This document shows positions 44,873-53,711 of a stretch of 64,000 nucleotides of DNA, one piece after another. A program made the position numbers and the translations under genes. The stretch's first letter is position 1. Every line of letters starts with the position of its first letter. The DNA lies in assembly GCA_048380335.1 (NCBI GenBank), contig DBFCCI010000024.1:1-64000 (forward strand), written 5' to 3'. The notes beneath the pieces are model-generated. The model was given only the letters and a program-made list of their open reading frames with translations, was not told the DNA's origin and did not search any database. The stretch comes from Lachnospira sp900551945 (GTDB lineage: Bacteria > Bacillota > Clostridia > Lachnospirales > Lachnospiraceae).

Positions 44873-45669
44873 ATGGATAATAAATTAAATATTACACAAA
44901 ATGAAAAAACAGTATTTATTTTTAATGCTGATGAGGGGATGATTTTATCAAGGGATGTCAATCTTCCAGACGGTCACTTAATAGCCGCAAAAGATACAGA
45001 CCTTAATCTTAATCTGATTACAAAAATATCCAATTATCACATTCTTGAAGTTTCTGTTTATCACAACTCAATACTTGAACCTTCAACTAACGAAGAAAAT
45101 ATTACTTATTATAATAAAATTCGTTAATCTGAACATTTTAAAGAATTTCATGCTTCATATACAAAAGATATTGAAGATGTAACTTTAAAACTAAATAGCC
45201 TTATACTTAATGATAACCATGTAGATACAAAAGAACTTCTATCCACAACTTCTGATATACTTACCAAGTACGACAACACTCTCCAAATATTTGATATGCT
45301 CCACTGTATGCGTGATATGGATGACCTTACTTATGTACATAGTGTTAATGTGGGGCTTATTGCTTCTATTATTGGAAAATGGCTTAATTACTCCAAAGAA
45401 GATATTCAGATACTTACTTTATGTGGTCTTTTACATGATATTGGAAAAATACTTATACTCGATGAGATACTTTCTAAACCATGTCGTTTAACTGACAATG
45501 AATTTGCAATTATGAAAAATCATGTTAATCTCGGATACTCTCAAATGGTCGTATTGGTGAGGTAATTATGATTAATCGTGACTCATTAAGTATACCAGTT
45601 GTAAAATGTCAAGATGAATTTGTAGACCTTTCAAGACAAAAAGATTTAAGCATTGTAGCTGTATTATAG
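44873..45669 (+). pseudogene. HD-GYP domain protein (c-di-GMP phosphodiesterase-like), broken
   Basis: An N-terminal part (MDNKLNITQNEKTVFIFNAD then EGMILSRDVNLPDGHLIA) ends at an in-frame TAA (45125-45127). The same frame goes on SEHFKEFHASYTKDIEDVTL into an HD domain: YVHSVNVGLIASIIGKWLNY and LTLCGLLHDIGKILILDEIL. After LGYSQM, about 45550, the frame is lost and the sequence jumps to GRIGEVIMINRDSLSIPVVK, then VDLSRQKDLSIVAVL, the normal C-terminus. The GYP segment between is deleted. Two independent lesions mean no active enzyme. No clear ribosome site precedes the ATG. Confidence 0.88.
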
Positions 45670-45769
45670 GCAGAAAACAAATACTACTGCAAGTTTTACA
45701 CTACAATTTAATAAATATAATACAATTAAAAATATAGTTTTTGTATATTTTTAGTATATATTGAATTAA

Positions 45770-45953
45770 TCAAAAAATGGAATATACTTTTTCAACATTT
45801 TAATTACAAATAATCTGCTGCGTCAAAATACATATTTAGTGATTGAGTATGTTACTTAAATATTAACTACCATCTTATTAACAAGCCACATAGCAAGTTA
45901 TGATTTTTATAATTCATTATCTAAATATTTTAAAAATATATTCCATTTTTTGA
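45770..45953. repeat. 184-bp segment bounded by perfect 17-bp inverted repeats
   Basis: TCAAAAAATGGAATATA (45770-45786) and its exact complement (45937-45953) enclose AT-rich non-coding sequence between the HD-GYP remnant and spoIIID. It differs in sequence from the 42.7/53.5-kb family. It ends 18 bases after the spoIIID stop on the minus strand. Possibly a MITE or a large terminator stem. Confidence 0.5.
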
Positions 45954-45971
45954 CTAAAAACAAATCCCCCC

Positions 45972-46223
45972 TTATTTTAATCTTAAATATTTCTCCTTTG
46001 TCGCCTGCCCTCCTCGTAAATGTCTTTCCTGCTTATTTTTATCAAGAATTTTCCTTGTTTGTTCAGCAAGTGATGGATTAAGTTCACTTAACCTATTAGT
46101 TACATCTTTATGTACAGTACTCTTGCTAACCCCGAACTTTTTAGCTGCTTGACGTACTGTAGACTTTGTACTAATAATATACTGCGCTGTTTTAAGCGCC
46201 CTTTCTTCAATATACCCTTTCAA
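45972..46223 (-). CDS. spoIIID: Sporulation regulator SpoIIID (TTG start)
   Basis: 83 residues from a TTG with AAAGGA eight bases upstream. Mother-cell transcription factor acting after sigma-E to switch on and off groups of spore genes. The helix-turn-helix STVRQAAKKFGVSKSTVHKD is nearly the textbook sequence, and RHLRGGQATKEKYLRLK is the basic C-terminus. Its presence shows that the organism belongs to an endospore-forming lineage. 46224-46469, between it and the trkA promoter, is AT-rich with no further gene. Confidence 0.95.
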   Translation of the reverse strand: MKGYIEERALKTAQYIISTKSTVRQAAKKFGVSKSTVHKDVTNRLSELNPSLAEQTRKILDKNKQERHLRGGQATKEKYLRLK

Positions 46224-46469
46224 ATATTAGTTTCCTTTATAACTTGTTTGTATATACTATTCGCCTAAAGTAACTATTATGACAGGCATTATATATAAAT
46301 ATTTTCCTATACACAAAAACTGCATTATATATAAACTTCTCTGACACCCAAACAGCTAACGCTTGTTGGTTTCTTATATACAATCACTTCTAAATATACT
46401 CTAAAGCATATAAGACTAGTAAAATATCCACAATATATGACACCATAAAGTCTAAAATACAAACTTTAC

Positions 46470-46497
46470 TTGTATTCTTTTTAATATTTGTTATAAT
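46470..46497 (+). promoter_or_regulatory. Probable promoter of trkA
   Basis: Plus-strand TTGTAT (46470-46475), 16 bases, TATAAT (46492-46497), about 45 bases before the trkA ATG with its AGGAGG site. Confidence 0.55.
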
Positions 46498-46539
46498 TCT
46501 TTTATATTTAAGAATTTACATTAGGAGGACTTTTTTCCT

Positions 46540-47898
46540 ATGGACATTATTGTTGTAGGCTGTGGCAAGGTTGGGTTTACTATTGTTGAACAATTAAGCA
46601 ACGAAGGCCACAATATTATTGCAATTGATGAACGTCAAGAACGTATTGATAAAGTAAAAGAAGAACTAGACGTAATAGGTATTGTAGGAAATGGTGTAAG
46701 CTACCAAGTGTTAATGGACGCAGGTATCACAACTGCTAACCTACTTATATCAGTAACAGGCTTAGATGAACAAAATCTTCTTTGTTGCCTTATCGCAAAA
46801 AAAGCTGGTCATTGCCAGACTATAGCTCGTGTAAGAAATCCTGTTTACAGCGAAGAAATAGAATTTTTTAAAAATGAATTTGGACTTGCTATGATTATAA
46901 ATCCAGAATATGCAACTGCTGATGAGATATCGCGTATATTCCAATTTCCATCGGCAATTAAAATCGCCCCCTTTGCTAGAGGTAGGGTGGAAATGTTACA
47001 CTTTAGAATTTCCAAAAATTCAAGACTTAATGGAGAACAAGTCAATTCAATAAGAGCACATATTAATAAGAATATCCTTGTGGCAGCAGTTGACCGCAAT
47101 GACCACATTATTATTCCTAATGGTGATTTTACATTTCAAGAAGATGACACTGTTTCAATAATAGGTAAACGTCAAGAAGCTGTTGATTTCTTCAAAAAAT
47201 GTGGTCTTATAACTAATCCTATAAAAAGTGCCATGATTGCCGGTGGCGGTAAGATTTCTTATTACCTAGCTCGTAATCTATTAAATATAGGTGTTAATGT
47301 AACTATTATTGAAATTGACAGAAAACGTTGTGAAGAACTTGCTGATTTACTTCCTAAAGCAACTATAATATGCGGTGATGCCACAGACCAACGTGTGCTT
47401 GAAGCAGAAGGACTTCTAAAGACACAAGGTTTTGCAGTTCTTACTGGGCTTGATGAAGAAAATATTCTTGTAACCCTTTACGCACGCAAAAACTCACAAG
47501 CTAAGATTATAACTAAAATTAACCGTATTAACTTTTCTTCTGTAATCAACGAACTTCATCTTGATTGTGTGGTAAATCCTAGAATTATAATGGCTGACCA
47601 CATTATAAGATACGCCCGTTCTTCTAAAAAATCAGAAGAAAGTAATGTTGAAAATCTCTACAAAATGAAAGAAGGTAAAGCTGAAGCCTTAGAATTTATT
47701 ATTAAAGAACGCTCAGCAATTACTGATATTCCACTTAAAGACCTTCATATTAAAGATAATATACTTATATGTAGTATATACAGAAATGGAAATATAATTA
47801 TACCATCTGGTCAAGATACTATTCAAGTTGGTGACTCTGTAGTTATTATTGTTGCAGATAAACGTATTTCTAATATTAAAGAGATTTTAAAACAATAA
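46540..47898 (+). CDS. trkA: Trk potassium uptake regulatory subunit TrkA
   Basis: 452 residues; peripheral membrane regulator that binds NAD(H) or ATP and gates TrkH. Two RCK units: the first Rossmann motif VVGCGKVGFTIVEQLSNEGH at residues 5-25 and the second MIAGGGKISYYLARNLLNIG at about 230. Each is followed by a TrkA-C domain (around 145-220 and 375-450). This double form is typical of TrkA rather than single-unit KtrA. It is followed 33 bp later by trkH, its channel partner. Confidence 0.95.
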   Translation: MDIIVVGCGKVGFTIVEQLSNEGHNIIAIDERQERIDKVKEELDVIGIVGNGVSYQVLMDAGITTANLLISVTGLDEQNLLCCLIAKKAGHCQTIARVRNPVYSEEIEFFKNEFGLAMIINPEYATADEISRIFQFPSAIKIAPFARGRVEMLHFRISKNSRLNGEQVNSIRAHINKNILVAAVDRNDHIIIPNGDFTFQEDDTVSIIGKRQEAVDFFKKCGLITNPIKSAMIAGGGKISYYLARNLLNIGVNVTIIEIDRKRCEELADLLPKATIICGDATDQRVLEAEGLLKTQGFAVLTGLDEENILVTLYARKNSQAKIITKINRINFSSVINELHLDCVVNPRIIMADHIIRYARSSKKSEESNVENLYKMKEGKAEALEFIIKERSAITDIPLKDLHIKDNILICSIYRNGNIIIPSGQDTIQVGDSVVIIVADKRISNIKEILKQ

Positions 47899-47931
47899 AT
47901 ATTTATATACCTTTTAGAAACGAGGATAATT

Positions 47932-49371
47932 ATGAATTATTCAATTATTTTTTATATTATAGGCTGTGTATTAAAGTTTGAAGGTATATTTATGTTACTT
48001 CCAACTATTGTAAGTATAATCTACAAGGAACATCTGTTCCAATATTATCTTATAGTTGCAGTAATATGTCTTGTACTTGGCTTTATTTTTTGCAGTAAAA
48101 AAACTGACCGCTCAAAGCTTTACACAAGAGAAGGTTTCGTAAGTGTTGCTTTAAGCTGGATAGCTCTTAGTGCTTTAGGAGCTGTTCCCTTTGTATTAAC
48201 AGGTGATATTCCATCTTATATTGATGCCTTGTTTGAAACTATATCAGGTTTTACAACAACTGGTGCAAGTATCCTTACTGATGTTGAAGTTCTTAGCAAA
48301 TCTGGGCTATTTTGGAGAAGCTTTACACATTGGATAGGTGGTATGGGTGTGCTTGTATTTATTATGGCATTACTACCACTTACAGGCGGTTCTACTATGA
48401 ACCTTATGAAAGCAGAAAGCCCTGGCCCATCTGTTGATAAGCTTGTACCTCATGTTAAAGATACAGCTAAGATTTTATATGGTATATACTTAGGTATAAC
48501 TGTTATAGAATTTGTACTTCTACTTATATTTGGTATGCCACTTTTTGATACATTTACAACTACTTTTGGTACTGTCGGCACTGGTGGTTTCGGTATTAAA
48601 AATGCAAGTATGGGTGATTACTCTCCTGCAGTACAAAATATAGTAACAATATTCATGATACTAAGTGGTGTTAATTATGCAGCATATTTTTGCATACTTA
48701 CTAAAAAGTTTAAGACTGCCTTTAAAATGGAAGAAGTTCGTTGGTATTTTTTAATTATTGGAGCTTCTATCGCACTTATAAGTATTAACTCCTTTAAAAT
48801 GTTTGGCGGTATTGGTGAAACTCTTCGTCGTGTATGTTTTCAAGTTGGGTCTATTATTACAACTACCGGCTACTCAACTTGTGACTTTGACTTATGGCCA
48901 CAATTTTCAAAGACAATACTTATTATATTAATGTTTATTGGTGCTTGTGCAGGAAGCACAGGCGGTGGTATTAAAGTTTCACGACTTCTTATCATCGCAA
49001 AGACTCTTAAAAAAGAACTTTCACTAGTTATACACCCTCGTGAAATTCGCAAAATACGAATGGACGGACACCCTATTGCACATGAAGTAGTTCGTTCAAC
49101 AAATGTATTTATTGGTTGTTACTTCTTTTTAATGTTCTTATCTGTCTTACTTATTGGACTTGATGGATATGACTTTACAACTAATTTTACGGCTATTGCT
49201 GCAACACTTAATAATATAGGCCCTGGTATGGAGCTTGTCGGCCCTACACAAAACTTTTCGATTTTTTCTAATTTTTCTAAAATAATAATGATGTTTGATA
49301 TGCTTGCAGGAAGACTTGAGCTTTTCCCTATTCTCATTCTTTTCCATCCGGCTTGTTGGAAACGTCACTAA
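47932..49371 (+). CDS. trkH: Trk potassium transporter channel subunit TrkH
   Basis: 479 residues with about ten membrane segments in the four-repeat MPM plan. Selectivity-filter glycine segments are ISGFTTTGASIL, FGTVGTGGFGIKN, ITTTGYSTCDFD and TLNNIGPGMELVG. The HWIGGMGVLVFIMALLPLTG stretch after the first pore loop is diagnostic. Complete to the usual FHPACWKRH end. Operon partner of trkA. Confidence 0.95.
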   Translation: MNYSIIFYIIGCVLKFEGIFMLLPTIVSIIYKEHLFQYYLIVAVICLVLGFIFCSKKTDRSKLYTREGFVSVALSWIALSALGAVPFVLTGDIPSYIDALFETISGFTTTGASILTDVEVLSKSGLFWRSFTHWIGGMGVLVFIMALLPLTGGSTMNLMKAESPGPSVDKLVPHVKDTAKILYGIYLGITVIEFVLLLIFGMPLFDTFTTTFGTVGTGGFGIKNASMGDYSPAVQNIVTIFMILSGVNYAAYFCILTKKFKTAFKMEEVRWYFLIIGASIALISINSFKMFGGIGETLRRVCFQVGSIITTTGYSTCDFDLWPQFSKTILIILMFIGACAGSTGGGIKVSRLLIIAKTLKKELSLVIHPREIRKIRMDGHPIAHEVVRSTNVFIGCYFFLMFLSVLLIGLDGYDFTTNFTAIAATLNNIGPGMELVGPTQNFSIFSNFSKIIMMFDMLAGRLELFPILILFHPACWKRH

Positions 49372-49486
49372 TAAATATAAGAAACTCTTACTGCAAGTTT
49401 TTCAAGTTATTGCTACATTCACCAAGTATTGTGACAAAATGTATTTTGGCTTGTTGCTTGTGTAAATAAATAAGTGGGTGTTGAAC

Positions 49487-49557
49487 TAATAAAATTTTAT
49501 AAAAGATATAGATACCTAATTAGTAAATATATCTATATCTTTTATAAATTTTTATTA
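49487..49557. terminator. Bidirectional terminator between trkH and the AraC gene
   Basis: A 28-bp AT-rich inverted repeat (49487-49514 with 49530-49557, one mismatch) between convergent genes, flanked by A and T runs that would serve either strand. Confidence 0.65.
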
Positions 49558-49730
49558 ATGTGACATCCTTTATTTTTATAAATAAAATGTCCAATTATCA
49601 TATAAAATACTATATTAACAATAGTTTTATATCTAATTAGCTTGCGAATACATTATTAACTTAAACAGCTATTATTAATTCCTCAACTTTTAACTATAGA
49701 CAACTCAATTTATAAAATCATTTAATAGTA

Positions 49731-50612
49731 CTAAGATTTTTTATAATGAGATGGTGACTGTTTTAAGTATTTATGAAAAAATCTCCCCATATGGCTTATG
49801 CTATCAAAACCCGTAAAAGAAGCAGCCTCCGTCACCGAGCAGTCAGTATTTTTTAAAAGACTACACGCCTGTATAACTCTGTATCTTATAAGATATTCAA
49901 ATGGAGTCTTATGTAAAACTTTTTTAAAACACCTACAAAGTTCGCTTTTGCTTATATGTGCTGAATTGGCAATTTGCTCTAAGGATATTTTTTTATCATA
50001 ATTAGCATGTATAAATGCCATACATTGCTTAACCCTTTCTATATCACGAGAGTTCAACTGCACCAAATCATTTTTATATACATCTTGCCTTGTAAGTATG
50101 CTATACCATATATTGCATAGAAGCTGTTTTATTCTTAATTGATACCCGTCACTTTTATCATCATATATATACGCAATCTTAAAAAGATATCTTTTTTCTT
50201 CTTCTGAAAGTATTTTATACTCAGCACCTTTAAGCACAGGCATTACACATTTTAAATATATGTCCGACAATATATCTGACTCAATGATAGAAGTCTTCCA
50301 TATAAATGATATAACTCTACCAGTATTTTTTAACTGAGGCTGTATCTGATGAAGAATTTTACTATTTATAAATATCCCTTCTCCCTCTGACAATAAAAGT
50401 TCTTTATCTCCTATAAGCATATGAACTTCCCCTTCTACCACAAGTGTAAATTGTACTTCTTCATGCCAATGCCACATTATAAGTCCATATTCAAATTTAT
50501 CAAAATCATCTTTATACATTGCAAATGGAAAACCTACCGTTCCATGTTGTTTTATTTCTTGAAAATTCTTATCTACTATCGTCTGTTCTAATTGTTCACT
50601 ATTATTAATCAT
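49731..50612 (-). CDS. AraC family transcriptional regulator
   Basis: 293 residues from the ATG at 50612, five bases after AAAGGTGG; an ATG 13 codons earlier lacks a site. N-terminal cupin sensor (MWHWHEEVQFTLVVEGEVHM then LLSEGEGIFINSKILHQIQP) and C-terminal double helix-turn-helix (ISLEQIANSAHISKSELCRC, then VTEAASFTGFDSISHMGRFF ending HKYLKQSPSHYKK). Divergently arranged with kduD, 164 bp away, so it probably senses a sugar or uronate product and controls kduD. The effector is not known. Confidence 0.92.
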   Translation of the reverse strand: MINNSEQLEQTIVDKNFQEIKQHGTVGFPFAMYKDDFDKFEYGLIMWHWHEEVQFTLVVEGEVHMLIGDKELLLSEGEGIFINSKILHQIQPQLKNTGRVISFIWKTSIIESDILSDIYLKCVMPVLKGAEYKILSEEEKRYLFKIAYIYDDKSDGYQLRIKQLLCNIWYSILTRQDVYKNDLVQLNSRDIERVKQCMAFIHANYDKKISLEQIANSAHISKSELCRCFKKVLHKTPFEYLIRYRVIQACSLLKNTDCSVTEAASFTGFDSISHMGRFFHKYLKQSPSHYKKS

Positions 50613-50788
50613 ATCTGCCACCTTTCTTTCAAAATATATATTTGATTTCATTGTTTCAGTTACTAATATTTTTTGACAATATCGTGCATATTTTAAAGAA
50701 TATTATCATAGAATTACCATTTTATAGCTAATATAATTACTATTGTAACATAAAATAACTTATAATAAAGTAAGAAATGGGGTTTATT

Positions 50789-51550
50789 ATGATTTTAGAT
50801 TTATTTTCTTTAAAAGGTAAGACAGCCGTTGTAACTGGTGCAAATACTGGTCTTGGTCAGGGTATATGTGTAGCCTTAGCACAAGCTGGTGCTTCTGTAA
50901 TTGGAGTTGCTAGAAGAAGTTGTGCTGATACAGCAGAAAAAATAGCTGAATTTAATGGCAGCTTTTCAGAACTTATTGTTGATTTATCTACACCAGATGC
51001 TGTAGATAAGATTATCGAAGGCATTGATTCATTGGGTGGAAATGTTGATATACTAGTAAATAATGCAGGAATTATCAAACGTGCAGATGCTCTTGATGTA
51101 ACTGAAGAAGATTGGGACGCAGTTATTAACTTAAATCAACGTCTTGTATTCTTCCTTTCACAAAAGATTGCTAAAAAATATATGGTTCCACAAAAATACG
51201 GAAAAATAATAAACATAGCTTCTATGTTAAGCTATCAAGGTGGTATTCGTGTTCCAGCTTATACATCAAGTAAGAGTGCTATAATCGGAATGACAAGAGC
51301 TCTTGCTAATGAATGGGCAGGTTTAGGAATTAACATAAATGGAATTGCGCCAGGATATATGGCAACTAATAATACAACTCAAATTCGTGAAGATGCTAAC
51401 CGTAACGAAGCTATACTTGACCGTATTCCTGCTGGTAGATGGGGAACACCAGAAGATTTATGTGGTGCTGCCGTATACCTCGCTTCAGCAGCTTCTGATT
51501 ATGTAAATGGTTTTACAATCGCCGTTGACGGTGGATGGCTTGCAAGATAA
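50789..51550 (+). CDS. kduD: 2-dehydro-3-deoxy-D-gluconate 5-dehydrogenase (KduD type SDR)
   Basis: 253 residues from the ATG at 50789 (MILDLFSLKGKTAVVTGANT). Classical short-chain dehydrogenase: cofactor motif TGANTGLG (16-23), NNAG (about 86), catalytic Ser in INIASMLSYQGGIRV and YTSSK. The sequence AGRWGTPEDLCGAAVYLASA and SDYVNGFTIAVDGGWLAR at the end match KduD closely. KduD reduces 5-keto-4-deoxyuronate products on the way from pectin to KDG. Divergent from an AraC-type regulator. KduI is not in this window. Confidence 0.9.
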   Translation: MILDLFSLKGKTAVVTGANTGLGQGICVALAQAGASVIGVARRSCADTAEKIAEFNGSFSELIVDLSTPDAVDKIIEGIDSLGGNVDILVNNAGIIKRADALDVTEEDWDAVINLNQRLVFFLSQKIAKKYMVPQKYGKIINIASMLSYQGGIRVPAYTSSKSAIIGMTRALANEWAGLGININGIAPGYMATNNTTQIREDANRNEAILDRIPAGRWGTPEDLCGAAVYLASAASDYVNGFTIAVDGGWLAR

Positions 51551-51635
51551 TACTCTGCGAATTTCTTTCAGTTTAGTGACAGTCTTCAAGGTCTTGTGCA
51601 AGCACAGACTTTGATTCGTTATTCGTATAAATAAA

Positions 51636-51667
51636 TGGCTGTATACTTAAAAATTAGTACACAGCCA
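51636..51667 (+). terminator. Hairpin after kduD
   Basis: An 11-bp stem with one mismatch (51636-51646 with 51657-51667) about 85 bp after the kduD stop. The following T content is modest, so termination strength is uncertain. Confidence 0.5.
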
Positions 51668-51786
51668 CTTACAACCACTTGCAAAATTTGCAAAACTGGT
51701 TTATAAATAGAAACCGATGGATATTGGAACGTCCAACGGTTGCACAATCGGAAACTTATAAAACTTTAAATTAATTAATGGATTAT

Positions 51787-51819
51787 AGGCTATCCTCTAT
51801 GTCGAGTAGAGGATAGCCT
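51787..51819. terminator. 13-bp perfect hairpin at the end of the candidate toxin gene
   Basis: AGGCTATCCTCTA (51787-51799) pairs exactly with TAGAGGATAGCCT (51807-51819), loop of seven. It lies seven bases after the small ORF's stop on the minus strand. The T-rich side is on the plus strand, so it could also end an antisense RNA. Confidence 0.7.
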
Positions 51820-51825
51820 TTCCAT

Positions 51826-51909
51826 TTATTTACGGTTATTTCTATTGTCTATGTATGTTAAGGCTGAAAATACAACCAATAAAAGTGTAAGTACTTCTAA
51901 TGTATCCAT
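51826..51909 (-). CDS. Candidate type I toxin, holin-like family, 27 residues
   Basis: A short frame with ATG at 51909: it begins MDTLEVLTLLLVVFSA and ends LTYIDNRNNRK. One hydrophobic helix (residues 4-19) is followed by the YID-(K/R)-rich tail of the small putative holin-like toxins related to TxpA/BsrG type I toxins. A weak AGGTCGGT site precedes it. The gene has its own promoter 300 bp upstream (52218-52246), a long structured leader and a strong hairpin right after the stop, all typical of type I toxin mRNAs. Such peptides act in the membrane and are normally silenced by an antisense RNA, which I could not locate with certainty. Too short for normal gene calling. Confidence 0.72.
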   Translation of the reverse strand: MDTLEVLTLLLVVFSALTYIDNRNNRK

Positions 51910-52211
51910 ACCGACCTGATTTCAAAAATATATAAACTTCTATGTAAATCTGACTACTCTTCACAGCAAGCTGTGGAGGTTCTAACTGATGATATTTTGC
52001 AGTAATCGTACATCATTTTCAGACTTTGGATATACTGTTTTTCTATCAGAGCAGCGAACTTAACAATCAAGCAGTCCTACGACCACATTAGCGATTGTCT
52101 TCTGTATTTCTACAAGGAAGCATAGTCATTCTCCCTGTTCTAAACGAACGTCCTGCTTTGAACATTTTACCTACGGAAAGACTACTCCGTAGAACCTAAT
52201 ATTCAGTTGTT
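51910..52211 (-). ncRNA. Long structured leader of the candidate toxin mRNA
   Basis: About 300 bases between the predicted start and the toxin ATG. Stems seen: CTACGGA/TCCGTAG (about 52173-52195), GTTC/GAAC with a five-base loop, ACAATC/GATTGT, and CACAGC/GCTGTG (about 51962-51975). The last carries CCTCC beside it, which could occlude a ribosome site. A tiny frame MLPCRNTEDNR lies seven bases after GGGAG within it. The leader is less AT-rich than its surroundings, suggesting constrained RNA. Confidence 0.5.
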
Positions 52212-52217
52212 AAATTT

Positions 52218-52246
52218 ATTGTACACTATTTTACTTGCAATATCAA
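52218..52246 (-). promoter_or_regulatory. Promoter of the candidate toxin transcript
   Basis: Minus-strand TTGATA (52241-52246), 17 bases, TACAAT (52218-52223); start near 52211. Just upstream (about 52254-52297) is a hairpin containing CCACAGCAAGCTATGTGG, similar to the CACAGC hairpin inside the leader. Confidence 0.65.
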
Positions 52247-52381
52247 CTATTTTCGTGGCTTTCAGCCCCACAGCAAGCTATGTGGTTTTTCGCCACTTAT
52301 TTATAACAATAAATTTATTGCCAATGTAGAAATATTTTTGAATAATTCGCTCCTAATATTATAGGTCTTGGTTGGTTCAGT

Positions 52382-52412
52382 CAAAAAATATCTAAAACCT
52401 TAAATATTTTTT
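52382..52412 (-). terminator. Possible terminator of tcdA
   Basis: CAAAAAATAT pairs with AATATTTTTTG across an 11-base loop, 205 bp after the tcdA stop; the minus-strand 3' arm is T-rich. The surrounding 52298-52616 is AT-rich without a gene that I can see. Confidence 0.4.
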
Positions 52413-52616
52413 GTTCCAACAACCGTTTTTTATATTTTTTAAGTCACTTGTATCTTCTGGCTTTATCAGATGAAAAGTAATCTCTTTTTTCAAAGTTTAA
52501 CTACTTTTATAATACAAAAACTTCTATATTTCATTATAATGATTATATTTAATTTTGTAAGTACTTTAATCCAACTTTTTATTATATAAACATTTTCTAT
52601 ATTTTTATAAATTTAG

Positions 52617-53381
52617 TTATTTATTATTAATCCCTGCTATATCTTTAGCCACTTCCCCCGCTATGATAAGTCCTACAACAGACGGAACAAATGCAACACT
52701 TCCCGGAATATCTCGTCTTTCCGTACATTTATGAGCAGCTCCTGGTGGGCATATACAATTTGTTCTACAACTAATAGCCATATCTTCAATAGGTCTTGTT
52801 GGCTGTTCTTCTGAATATACCACCTTTAACTTCTTAACTCCACGTTTTTTCAATTCACGTCGCATTACCTTAGCTAATGGACAAACTCTAGTTTTATAAA
52901 TATCAGCAACCTGAAATTGACTAGCATCAAGCTTATTACCTGCACCCATACTACTTATTATAGGAACGCCTGCTTCCTTACACTTCATAACAAGTGAAAT
53001 CTTAGCAGTAACAGTGTCTACAGCATCAACAACATAGTCATATTCGTCAAATGCAAATTCATCAGCATTTTCTGGAAGAAAGAAACACTTATAAACCCTT
53101 ACATCAACATCAGGATTAATGTCTTCCATTCTTTCTTTCATAACATCAACTTTATACTTACCTACAGTTTTTCTTGTAGCTATAATCTGTCTATTAAGAT
53201 TAGTAAGACAAACTTTATCATCGTCAATAAGGTCAAATGCACCGACACCACTTCTTACAAGTGCCTCACAAACATAACCACCAACCCCTCCAATTCCAAA
53301 TATTGCAACTCTCGAATTCTTAAGCTTCTCCATAGCTTCCTTACCAAATAAAAGCTCCGTTCTTGAAAACTGTGTCAACAT
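52617..53381 (-). CDS. tcdA: tRNA threonylcarbamoyladenosine dehydratase
   Basis: 254 residues of the E1-like ThiF superfamily. TcdA (CsdL) uses ATP to cyclise t6A37 in ANN-decoding tRNAs to ct6A. Nucleotide-binding GIGGVGGYVCEALVRSGVG lies at about residues 30-48, followed by DLIDDDKVCLTNLNRQIIAT with the conserved arginine-zipper residues. The C-terminus has the family-specific NCICPPGAAHKCTERRDIPG and SVAFVPSVVGLIIAGEV. Stand-alone gene. Confidence 0.93.
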   Translation of the reverse strand: MLTQFSRTELLFGKEAMEKLKNSRVAIFGIGGVGGYVCEALVRSGVGAFDLIDDDKVCLTNLNRQIIATRKTVGKYKVDVMKERMEDINPDVDVRVYKCFFLPENADEFAFDEYDYVVDAVDTVTAKISLVMKCKEAGVPIISSMGAGNKLDASQFQVADIYKTRVCPLAKVMRRELKKRGVKKLKVVYSEEQPTRPIEDMAISCRTNCICPPGAAHKCTERRDIPGSVAFVPSVVGLIIAGEVAKDIAGINNK

Positions 53382-53539
53382 ATACGTTTTCGTTCCTTTC
53401 TATTTTATATCTATCAATAATATCGGATAAAATATCCTATCTATTCAGTAGGATTAATATATTATAAAACACCTATTTTGTCAAACCTCCCCCCCCACAA
53501 TCCACCTATTTCATTTTTTAATTTAATACACTTCCGTAA

Positions 53540-53688
53540 GATATCAGCATTATATAAACTAAATGCACCATTAAAAGAACAATTGCCTATATTTGTATGA
53601 CAATAGCGAACATACTTGTTCGATAATGGCATATAAATATAGACAATTGTACTTTTACTGGTGTGTGTATTTATATAATGCTGATATC
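53540..53688. repeat. MITE-like palindromic element, copy B
   Basis: Terminal repeats GATATCAGCATTATATAAA and complement enclose AAATGCACCATTAAAAGAAC, AATTG-type inner arms and a GCGAACATACTTGTTCG hairpin. The plan and much of the sequence equal copy A at 42747-42900. It begins 23 bases after the stop of the copper-chaperone gene on the minus strand. A run of eight C residues at about 53488-53496 lies nearby in the gap after tcdA's start. Confidence 0.8.
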
Positions 53689-53711
53689 TTCAATAACTTA
53701 AAATAAAATAC

